This document shows positions 1 through 6,709 of a DNA stretch of 64,000 nucleotides, in pieces. How positions within the stretch are numbered: the stretch's first letter is position 1; each line of letters starts with the position of its first letter. The notes under the pieces are model-generated. The model had not been told where the DNA came from. It saw nothing but the letters and a program-made list of their open reading frames with translations, and did no database searches. Source of the DNA: an uncultured Armatimonadota bacterium (GTDB taxonomy: Bacteria; Armatimonadota; Fimbriimonadia; Fimbriimonadales; Fimbriimonadaceae). Location: contig CAILEM010000124.1 in NCBI GenBank assembly GCA_903833215.1, forward strand, positions 1 to 64,000, written 5' to 3'. Position numbers and translations under genes: made by a program.

Positions 1-178
1 CCGCCGACTACGGATTTGGTTGGTGGCTACGGTTTACGTGTGCTTACGTTCTGCTGCTACGTCGGTACGATCACCGCCGACTACGGATCTGGTTGGTGGC
101 TACGGTTCACGTGTGCTTCCGTTCGGCTGCTGCGTCGGTACGATCACCGCCGACTACGGATTTGGCTGGTGACTACGG
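1..178. repeat. 73-bp tandem repeat, about 2.4 copies
   Basis: Copies begin at 1, 74 and 147, each with ccgccgactacgga, and the period is exactly 73 bp. The first two copies differ at only a few bases and the third breaks off near 178. The short open frames across it are by-products of the repeat. A partial diverged copy in the same orientation lies at about 3069-3097. The array may extend left of the window. Function unknown. Confidence 0.85.
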
Positions 179-243
179 TGCTCCGCCGATGGCTCCCGGC
201 GGAGACATCAGCGCAGGTCAAGGACGAGCAATGGGTAGCACGC

Positions 244-795
244 TTAGCGAACGATGCGTGCGAGGACGGGGTCGAGGTCTTTTGGTGAACCCATCCAGGC
301 GATTTTGCCGTCATTGCCGACGACGAACGCGCAAGGGATCTCCTCAAAACCGGCTGCGCCGAGCCAGTTTTTGACCATGTAGGCGTTGTCGGTGTCTTGG
401 GCGACGTGGTAACCCATCGCTTTGCCATCGGCGGTTTTCATGAATGCCTTGACCAATGCCGGGGTGTCGTTGGGCGAGTCGTCTTGCCAATGGAGGACGC
501 TCACTGCAGCGACATCAAGCTTGCCGCGATAGCGTTTTGCCAATCCAGACAAGTGAGGGATCCCGGCGACGCACGGACCGCAGCGTGTTGCCCAGAATTC
601 AACGACATACGCATGCCCCCGCGAGAGCGACTTGATCGGCTCGCCCTTGTACCACTTTCCGACATGGAAACCCGGGGCGGGATCACCAACCTTCAGGGTT
701 TTCGTCTGGGCGTTTGCGGAGCTAGAAAGAACGATGGTTCCGACGACCACAGACCAAACAGAAATTCCTTTCCAGGAAAGGCGGTTCATATGCAT
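244..795 (-). CDS. TlpA/ResA-like thiol-disulfide oxidoreductase
   Basis: 183 residues. A signal peptide or N-terminal anchor (about residues 9-29, ending SSANAQ) precedes a thioredoxin fold. The active site is WATRCGPC, with the redox cysteines at C72 and C75, and the cis-proline position is in the EEIPCAF segment near residue 154. The AhpC/TSA-Redoxin layout and length match exported TlpA/ResA proteins, which reduce periplasmic disulfides or serve cytochrome c maturation. The start could be Met1 or Met3. No cytochrome maturation gene is adjacent, so the substrate is unknown. It is transcribed away from the 73-bp repeats and ends 66 bp from them. Confidence 0.85.
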   Translation of the reverse strand: MHMNRLSWKGISVWSVVVGTIVLSSSANAQTKTLKVGDPAPGFHVGKWYKGEPIKSLSRGHAYVVEFWATRCGPCVAGIPHLSGLAKRYRGKLDVAAVSVLHWQDDSPNDTPALVKAFMKTADGKAMGYHVAQDTDNAYMVKNWLGAAGFEEIPCAFVVGNDGKIAWMGSPKDLDPVLARIVR

Positions 796-882
796 GATTC
801 TATTTTGCTCCAGGTAAGTCGAATTGAGACAACAACTTGCCAGATCTCAGGTTGCTCGTGTTTTGTACTCCACTCGCGCGAC

Positions 883-1419
883 CTAGCGCGGCAGATCCAC
901 TTTTGATTTCCAGAATGGGGTGTGTTCCTCAGCCAGTACCTGCAGCACCTCAGGCTTGGTAACAATCCGGGTCTCGTCTATGTGTAAATAGCCATCAATG
1001 TGCCTTCGAACTGGGAAAGAAACGATCATGTCGGGGTCAATGTAGACGATGTCGTCGAAACCAGCGGGAGGCGGCTTTGACCGGGCCATCCCTGTAATCT
1101 CGCTTCCGTCCAGCGTCCACTCAGATCCATCGTCCCTTCGGATGGTCCAGTATTTGTCGGGCTTGGGAAACGCAATGGTGACGACGGCTGTTGGGTCGCC
1201 GGTGTCGGACCCTCTCCTCGAATCGACACTCACCTCAAGGAAGCTGCCCCCACGGGTCAATTGAAATCTCAGGCCATCGGCGTAGGCGATTTTGCTGCTA
1301 TCTAACGAAAACCAACCGAGCGAGTTGCCGATGGCACCCACAATGATGCCAATGACAACAAGCCCCATCGGTTTGGCAGCCAAGAAGAAAATGCGATGAA
1401 GTCGGTATTTTTTCTCCAA
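883..1419 (-). CDS. Hypothetical single-pass membrane protein
   Basis: 178 residues, family not recognised. A basic N-terminus (MEKKYRLHR) is followed by one hydrophobic segment at about residues 11-36. The rest is a soluble, beta-rich domain with no cysteines or obvious catalytic motif. It lies 27 bp downstream of another small membrane protein on the same strand (1447-1935), so the two are probably co-transcribed. Neither gene has a neighbour that suggests a role. Confidence 0.6.
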   Translation of the reverse strand: MEKKYRLHRIFFLAAKPMGLVVIGIIVGAIGNSLGWFSLDSSKIAYADGLRFQLTRGGSFLEVSVDSRRGSDTGDPTAVVTIAFPKPDKYWTIRRDDGSEWTLDGSEITGMARSKPPPAGFDDIVYIDPDMIVSFPVRRHIDGYLHIDETRIVTKPEVLQVLAEEHTPFWKSKVDLPR

Positions 1420-1446
1420 TTCAAACCATCCTTCGATGTGGAGGCA

Positions 1447-1935
1447 CTACCCCCACTTCGAGAAATCGAGGTGAACGGCCTTTCGCTTGACCTCTCCCGT
1501 GAGTTCGGCGAGGTTGCCTTCGGCGTTTGCGAACTCCATAGTTCCGGATTTGCTGGCGATGATATAGAACGAGCGTCCGCGGCTGCCCATTCGCCTATCC
1601 ACCTCGGTGAGTTCCTTCCAACTTGAGTCGAACGTCACCTTTCCGGTAAACCCACGCTGACGAATTCCCATGTTATCCAATTCAATCGTCATGCTCTTCC
1701 AGCCAAAAATTAAGCAGCTGCCCAGCACGGTTGCGATCAAAGGGATGACAGCGCTGGTGACCATCTCCTGTTGGGATGCGACATGTCCGGTGACGTCATT
1801 TCTCCCGCTGCGTGCGATCATCGGCGTGCCGGTGGCGAGGTGATAGATCGCTTTGCTAGAAACGACGAGAGAGAAAAGCACCAAGAACAAGCCGAAGATA
1901 GGAATGACCAACGTGTTGCGGTAGGTTCGAGTCAT
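1447..1935 (-). CDS. Hypothetical two-TM membrane protein with PH-like soluble domain
   Basis: 162 residues. There are two hydrophobic segments (about 9-30 and 62-80) around a short loop, then a C-terminal soluble domain of about 80 residues. That domain reads like the beta-rich bacterial PH-like regions that follow a TM pair (MTIELDNMGIRQRG...). This resemblance is by eye and weak. It is probably the first gene of a two-gene unit with 883-1419. The 278 bp upstream hold no convincing gene. Confidence 0.6.
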   Translation of the reverse strand: MTRTYRNTLVIPIFGLFLVLFSLVVSSKAIYHLATGTPMIARSGRNDVTGHVASQQEMVTSAVIPLIATVLGSCLIFGWKSMTIELDNMGIRQRGFTGKVTFDSSWKELTEVDRRMGSRGRSFYIIASKSGTMEFANAEGNLAELTGEVKRKAVHLDFSKWG

Positions 1936-2213
1936 GGTTGTGTTCCGGGCAGTGTGGGCCGTGATGCCAAGCGATCAAAGCCGTTCCTGAAATTCTACAG
2001 GAAGTGCTGCTTCACTGGAACTCCTGATTCGTTGAAGACCAGGCGATCGACAATGCAGGAGCAAGCCGTGTTTGTCACCATTAGCTCCAGACCAGGTCAG
2101 AAAGGAAGCCTCTCACGGTGTTGGCCGCTGGCGTTCTATTGGTCAACGAGATGACGATGAGCAACCTCGCCTACGTAGTCTGGAGATTTGCTCGCTTTTG
2201 CTCTGTTGCATAT

Positions 2214-2798
2214 TCAAGCCATTGGGACAACTTGCGAACGAGCTTCCACAAGGAGATCAAAGACGCTGAAGTGCCTTGCCCATTTGTCCAAAAATGCCTC
2301 GTCGAGCCTGCCCTGCTGAATTTCTAGTACTTGCACAATGTCGTTCCATTGCTTGTCGCTAACTTTGTTGCCGAGGACAAACCAGCGGAGTTTGGTTATG
2401 ACCGTGTCTTCTGGACTGGCAAATGGAAAACTCCTGCCTGGTGCCAATTCGTAAAGCTTGGCACGGCTAAGGGACTCGGACACATAGTCGCTCGGATTGA
2501 GGACAAAGAAGTCAATTTTGAATGTCTCTTCAATGTGTAGGAGTTGGAAGGATCGGAATTCCTCGGTCGATTCAATCGCTTCAAGGATCTGAGATTCAGA
2601 GCCCATGTAGTTTTGCTTCGTTGCTTCGTGAAAGTCTTGAACGTCGCTATGTGTGAGCAAAACTGCGACGTCCAAATCATACGTTTGACGTGGTTGACCC
2701 CATGCACTGCTCGCGAAACTGCCTCCGACTACAAACTGAATGCCGAGATTCTGAAGGCATTCCAGAAGCTCTAGTACGAGGCTGGGAGTTGAAATCAC
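2214..2798 (-). CDS. Nucleotidyltransferase-fold protein (MNT/AbiEii-like)
   Basis: 194 residues, GTG start. It has the minimal nucleotidyltransferase signature: GGSFAS at 25-30, the metal-binding pair D41 and D43 in YDLDVAV, and a third acidic residue D96 in KIDFFVL. Such proteins transfer nucleotides to tRNA, proteins or antibiotics, and many are halves of toxin-antitoxin modules. Its GTG overlaps the stop of a 59-codon gene by 4 bp, so the two are translationally coupled. The HEPN protein that usually accompanies MNT antitoxins is absent. Function is inferred from fold only. Confidence 0.75.
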   Translation of the reverse strand: MISTPSLVLELLECLQNLGIQFVVGGSFASSAWGQPRQTYDLDVAVLLTHSDVQDFHEATKQNYMGSESQILEAIESTEEFRSFQLLHIEETFKIDFFVLNPSDYVSESLSRAKLYELAPGRSFPFASPEDTVITKLRWFVLGNKVSDKQWNDIVQVLEIQQGRLDEAFLDKWARHFSVFDLLVEARSQVVPMA

Positions 2799-2974
2799 TT
2801 GATTCCTAGTTCTTTTCGTAAGGCTCGTCGAGTCTGCTCAGGAAATAGCTCGCGGCTAAGATCGGTAAGCTCAAATGCCTTCTGCAGCCGCCACTCAGGC
2901 GACTTTTCGCGCAGGAGCTTGATGCGCAATTGATGAACTTCAACGCTTGTATCAAGCAAATCCGTTCGCTGCAT
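2795..2974 (-). CDS. 59-residue partner of the nucleotidyltransferase
   Basis: A small charged, helical protein beginning MQRTDLLDTSVEVHQL and ending RRALRKELGIK. Its TGA overlaps the GTG of the downstream nucleotidyltransferase by 4 bp. The middle (PEWRLQKAFELTDLSRELF) resembles the short proteins often found directly upstream of such nucleotidyltransferases, but I cannot name a family. The tight coupling supports a two-component module, possibly toxin-antitoxin. The ribosome-binding site is weak. Confidence 0.65.
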   Translation of the reverse strand: MQRTDLLDTSVEVHQLRIKLLREKSPEWRLQKAFELTDLSRELFPEQTRRALRKELGIK

Positions 2975-3068
2975 CTTCTAGAGCGTACCTTCCTACAGTC
3001 CGTAGACAGTCCCGAGATAAGGCATGTGAGGGCGATTCCGGTCTAGGCTTCGCGATTCTGATGTGCAC

Positions 3069-3097
3069 GGTTGGTGGCTATGGATTCCGGGTGTTAC
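3069..3097 (+). repeat. Diverged partial copy of the 73-bp repeat
   Basis: The sequence ggttggtggctatggattcc and the following gggtgttacg match the ggttggtggctacggtttacgtgtgcttacg core of the array at 1-178, in the same orientation, with about six differences over 30 bases. It abuts the 3' end of the gene at 3094-3597. The repeat family is therefore dispersed and brackets the 0.2-3.1 kb block. Confidence 0.5.
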
Positions 3098-3597
3098 GAA
3101 ATGTAGGCCATATCCATGCTAACGACTACCCAATCAGACCCGATCTTTCGGACGACGGCTCGGTAGCCGGTTCCGTTGAGGCCGCCGTAGTAGGTGGAGA
3201 TGATCAGTGTGGCTTCGGTTCGATTCTTATTCCACGTCACGAGTTTGTCTTCCCACGACTTGGCATCGCGGTTCTCAGCGTGGAATCCGATCATGGTCAC
3301 TCCCTTCTCGTAACAGTTCTGTAATTCTGTGAAGTTACGTGCACCGTCACCCGATTCCCAAAGGACGGGGCCAGTCCGACCGATGAGTTCAAAAGGCTTG
3401 ACTTCCGTAGGCAGACTGACGAGTGCCGGTCCGTCGGGGTCGTCGAAGTGATAGCGTGCCTCATAGGTGGCGGCGAGGACTTTTTGAAGGTCGGTGACGG
3501 GCTTACCAACCGTGTTGGGACACGGGTCGAGTCCGTTTGGGTCGTCATTGGAGCGAACTGTTTGGAAATCCCCACGACGATTTAGGGCCTCGCGCAA
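3094..3597 (-). CDS. Hypothetical protein, 5' end uncertain or truncated
   Basis: The open frame covers 167 codons, but the first dozen (MREALNRRGDF) are a translation of the inverted repeat at 3593-3706, so the annotated ATG is doubtful. No other ATG occurs in the first 100 codons, and no signal peptide or SD is seen. The body (for example LITWNK-like and ISTYYGGLNGTGY segments near the C-terminus) looks like a real secreted-type domain of unknown family. It may be a gene that lost its 5' end to the repeat. Coding in the downstream two thirds is plausible. Confidence 0.45.
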   Translation of the reverse strand: MREALNRRGDFQTVRSNDDPNGLDPCPNTVGKPVTDLQKVLAATYEARYHFDDPDGPALVSLPTEVKPFELIGRTGPVLWESGDGARNFTELQNCYEKGVTMIGFHAENRDAKSWEDKLVTWNKNRTEATLIISTYYGGLNGTGYRAVVRKIGSDWVVVSMDMAYIS

Positions 3598-3706
3598 AGG
3601 ACGCTAAGGGGCGCAAAGGCGGAAAATAAACTGTCTGTTTTGGTAGAACCGTCTTATTTTCAAAACGGATCACCATCCTTTGCGGTCCCTTGCGTACTTA
3701 GCGTGA
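3593..3706. repeat. Imperfect inverted repeat of the cgcaaagg-acgctaagg type
   Basis: The left arm (3593-3629) carries acgctaaggggcgcaaagg followed by ggaaaataa. The right arm (about 3650-3706) is its reverse complement with one insertion (ttattttc, then cctttgcggtcccttgcg, then tacttagcgt). Similar cgcaaag-rich intergenic repeats occur in many environmental bacteria. The central spacer is about 25 bp. It could form a long hairpin or be a remnant of a non-autonomous mobile element. Confidence 0.6.
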
Positions 3707-3772
3707 GACAAACTCCGCGCCCCGTGGTTTATTCGAGGAAGCTGAAATGTGGCCAATTTGATGCCAATCCCA

Positions 3773-4123
3773 CTAGCTCAAATAGGGAGTCTGAAACCTT
3801 TCGGGGTGGAGGGCTTCGAAGGCGGCGTCTCGCACGTCTTCGTGCATACGCTTGGCGTTAAGGGCCATTCGGTTCAGGCCCGCTGCCGCTTTTTGGTCGG
3901 CCGTAAGTGCGGTCTGCTCCTTCGCTCGGTGGAGCGATGCTTCTTGTCGGTGCAGTGACTTGCCGATCTGTAGCAGCAAGCGTGCTTTGCGCAAAGGCGC
4001 GAGTCGGGAGACGCGAATCAACTCGATTCGTCGCCTCACCTCAAATTCGGTGAGCATTAATTCAACCCCCATTGCCGGGCAAGCGGCCGTTGGTTTTGGT
4101 CGTTTGAAGCCCCATTGCTTCAT
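3773..4123 (-). CDS. Hypothetical small helical protein
   Basis: 116 residues, family not recognised. It is rich in Ala, Arg and Leu and predicted mostly helical (RKARLLLQIGKSLHRQEASLHRAKEQ). There is no membrane segment. An alternative start at Met23 (MLTEFEVRRR), preceded by a gggggttga stretch, would give a 94-residue protein and may be the real one. It is transcribed divergently from the sugar importer, with which it shares the 150-bp upstream region. Confidence 0.5.
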   Translation of the reverse strand: MKQWGFKRPKPTAACPAMGVELMLTEFEVRRRIELIRVSRLAPLRKARLLLQIGKSLHRQEASLHRAKEQTALTADQKAAAGLNRMALNAKRMHEDVRDAAFEALHPERFQTPYLS

Positions 4124-4211
4124 ATCCTTGACGTTACCAAATCTAGAATCGTTTAGATCATTTCCGGTGAGAATTGGGTCTAAATCCTAACGACATCTGG
4201 AGGGGCCAAAA

Positions 4212-4233
4212 ACTGAGAATACGTATCCTCAGT
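4212..4233. promoter_or_regulatory. 22-bp palindrome, operator-like
   Basis: The sequence actgagaatac directly followed by gtatcctcagt is a palindrome with a single mismatched pair and no loop. It ends where a possible -35 box begins, 41 bp before the importer gene. The absence of a loop and the even length suggest a dimeric repressor site (LacI- or GntR-type) rather than a terminator. No regulator gene is adjacent. Confidence 0.55.
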
Positions 4234-4261
4234 TCAATTTTTCGCTCAAACAGAGTACGAT
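4233..4261 (+). promoter_or_regulatory. Possible promoter of the sugar importer operon
   Basis: A TACGAT hexamer at 4256-4261 is spaced 17 bp from TTCAAT at 4233-4238. Transcription would start near 4268, leaving a leader of only a few bases before the ATG at 4274. The -35 match is weak (3 of 6). The position directly after the palindrome supports repression by occlusion. Confidence 0.4.
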
Positions 4262-4273
4262 GTTCCAGACACG

Positions 4274-6709
4274 ATGAAGAGTCCCCGTTTTGCTCTCGCA
4301 TTGGCATGTGCCCTGTCTGCTTTGGCGGTGATTGCTCCCGCTCAACAGAACAAAAGGGACCTCGTCGTTTGGGGCATCAGTTTTGGTCCTGATACAAAAG
4401 GATCCGAAGCTGTTGTTCGAGAATTTTCACGTCGACACCCCGATGTAAACGTCCGCGTGCTCAGCATGGGCGCGGGCAACATGAACCCCCAAAAGCTCAT
4501 GACGAGCATCGTGGGAAATGTTGCGCCCGACGTGATCAATCAAGATCGCTTCTCGATTTCTGACTGGGCTAGTCGTGGGGCGTTTATGCCGCTCGACGAC
4601 CTGATAGCCAAGGATCAGGCCAAAGACCCGTTGTGCCCGAGACAGGATCAGTACTACAAAGCGGTCTGGACAGAAGCTTCTTGGAAGAACCACGTTTACG
4701 GAATTCCGACCGGTGCTGATAACCGAATCCTTTACTACAACAAGAAGATTTTCCGAGAGAACGCGGATGCTTTACGAGCGGCTGGCCTCGACCCAGATCG
4801 GCCACCACGTACCTGGAGTGAACTCCTCAAGTACGGCAAGATCCTAACCCCACCGTTAGAAAACGGTCAGTTCACCCGAGTTGGGTTCATGCCGAACTTT
4901 GGAAACGTGTGGTTGTACATGTATGCCTTCCAGAACAACGCGAGCTTTATGTCGCCCGATGGAAGGAATTGCACGATGGATACGCCCGAGGCGGAACAGG
5001 CACTCGAATTCATCGTAAAGGGTTACGACCAAATTGGCGGCTATGAGAAGGCAAAGCAGTTTGAATCAGGCTTCCTGAGCAAAGAAAACGACTCCTTTAT
5101 TCTCGGCAAAGTCGCGATGAAGATCGATGGCGATTGGATCCTCAACGATCTATCGCGGTATGGCCCGTCTCTTGAGATTGGAGTCGGCCCGGCTCCTGTG
5201 CCAGATGACCGGTACTACCACCGAGGCAAATTCGCGAACGAGCCGGAGCAGTTCATCACGTGGGTAGGTGGCTACTGCTACTCGATCCCAAAGGGCGCGC
5301 GAAATGTCCAAGACGCCTGGGAGTACATCAAGTTCGCGACCAGCACCGAAGGGCGAATGATCGAGAACACGGCGCAGAAGGAGTGGGAACAACTCCGCGG
5401 CCGTTCATTTATTCCTCGCCAGCAGGGCAGCATGGAGGCCAACGAAGCGCTGTTCAAAGCGTTTAAGCCAGCCGATCCCAAGTTTGCTGCGGCCCTTCGC
5501 CAGCACATCGACTTGATGCCGTTTGGGAGAATCCGACCGGTCACCTTCGTTGGACAGACGTTGTGGTCAAACCACGTGAAAGCGATGGAAACGGCTTGCT
5601 ATCACAAGGCCAGTCCGAAAGAGGCTCTCATCGCGGCTCAACTGGTGGTGCAGCGCGACCTTGATGCATTCTTCGACCGCGAGCAGCATCCAATCATCAA
5701 TCTCGCGATCCCGCTGTGGGCTGGAATCGGAACTGCGATCGTGGCTCTCCTAGTCTGCGCGGTTCTGTTCCTACGGAAGAAGATGGGACGACTTGAGCGG
5801 TCCGAGGCTTGGTGGGCCTATGTGTTCATTTCACCGTGGACATTGGGATTCCTCATCCTCACGCTCGGCCCCATGCTCGCTTCGTTGTTCTTTAGCTTCA
5901 CCCAATACGACGTTCTCAACGAAGCACGTTGGGTTGGGTTTAAGAACTTTCAAGACCTCTTTGGGGCAGACAAGATCAACGTCACAAAGTCGCTTGGAAA
6001 CGCGGTCTACCTTGCTGGATTGACGGTGCCGCTGACGCTTGCGGTGGGCCTTGCCATTGCCCTCCTGCTCAACCAAGCCACGCGAGGAATGCGGTTCTAT
6101 CGCACCTTCTTCTATATGCCAGCGATCGTTCCTGGAGTGGCAAGCGCAGTGCTTTGGCTCTGGGTCCTCACCGCCGACCCGAACAAGGGATTGATCAACG
6201 CCGGATGGCAACAGACGATTACCAACTGGCTCGGGCTCTCGCCCCCCGGGTGGGTGAACAGTGCCGATTGGTCGAAGAGTGCCCTGGTTGTGATGAGCAT
6301 GTGGGGAGCCGGAAGCGGCATGATCCTTTGGCTCGCGGGCTTGAAGGGAATCTCCTCAACGCTCTATGAGGCGGCAAGCATCGACGGAGCGAACCCCCGT
6401 CAGACGTTCTGGTCGATCACCTTCCCTCAGTTGAGCCCCATCATCTTCTTCAACGCCGTCATGGGTTTCATCGGCGCAATGCAGGAGTTTGACCGGGTTT
6501 ACATCATGAAGCCGTCGGGCGACGGGCCGGTTGGGCCGGATGACTCGATGCTTACCTCGAACTTCTTGTTGTTCAACAACGGATTTCAGTTCTTCAAGAT
6601 GGGATACGCCTCCGCGATCGCGTGGCTGATCTTCGGAATTATCCTTGTGCTTACGTTCACACAATTCAAACTGGCCCCACGATGGGTGCATTACGAGACA
6701 GATAAATGA
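4274..6709 (+). CDS. Fused sugar-binding protein and MalF-type ABC permease
   Basis: 811 residues. A signal peptide (1-23) is followed by a family 1 extracellular solute-binding domain (about 25-470; WGISFGPDTKGSEAVV, YGIPTGADNRILYYN). A membrane anchor follows at about 474-503 and then a complete MalF/UgpA-like permease (about 515-811), with the EAA loop at 699-722 (EAASIDGANPRQTFWS) that contacts the ATPase. Normally the binding protein and permease are separate. The fusion tethers the binding protein to its channel. The ATGA overlap with the next gene couples it to the second permease. No MalK-type ATPase is in the window, so a shared ATPase encoded elsewhere is likely. The substrate is probably a sugar or oligosaccharide. 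Confidence 0.9.
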   Translation: MKSPRFALALACALSALAVIAPAQQNKRDLVVWGISFGPDTKGSEAVVREFSRRHPDVNVRVLSMGAGNMNPQKLMTSIVGNVAPDVINQDRFSISDWASRGAFMPLDDLIAKDQAKDPLCPRQDQYYKAVWTEASWKNHVYGIPTGADNRILYYNKKIFRENADALRAAGLDPDRPPRTWSELLKYGKILTPPLENGQFTRVGFMPNFGNVWLYMYAFQNNASFMSPDGRNCTMDTPEAEQALEFIVKGYDQIGGYEKAKQFESGFLSKENDSFILGKVAMKIDGDWILNDLSRYGPSLEIGVGPAPVPDDRYYHRGKFANEPEQFITWVGGYCYSIPKGARNVQDAWEYIKFATSTEGRMIENTAQKEWEQLRGRSFIPRQQGSMEANEALFKAFKPADPKFAAALRQHIDLMPFGRIRPVTFVGQTLWSNHVKAMETACYHKASPKEALIAAQLVVQRDLDAFFDREQHPIINLAIPLWAGIGTAIVALLVCAVLFLRKKMGRLERSEAWWAYVFISPWTLGFLILTLGPMLASLFFSFTQYDVLNEARWVGFKNFQDLFGADKINVTKSLGNAVYLAGLTVPLTLAVGLAIALLLNQATRGMRFYRTFFYMPAIVPGVASAVLWLWVLTADPNKGLINAGWQQTITNWLGLSPPGWVNSADWSKSALVVMSMWGAGSGMILWLAGLKGISSTLYEAASIDGANPRQTFWSITFPQLSPIIFFNAVMGFIGAMQEFDRVYIMKPSGDGPVGPDDSMLTSNFLLFNNGFQFFKMGYASAIAWLIFGIILVLTFTQFKLAPRWVHYETDK

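Noticed and set aside
1-178. Tandem repeats read as a CRISPR array
   Set aside because: The 73-bp units are directly adjacent with no spacers and are far longer than CRISPR repeats. No cas gene is present.
2054-2154. Short frame beginning MQEQAVFVTISSRPGQKGSL, reminiscent of the N-terminus of an antibiotic-biosynthesis monooxygenase
   Set aside because: The resemblance covers only about 20 residues and the frame ends shortly after. It could be a decayed fragment but is too short to support. The rest of 1936-2213 shows no gene.
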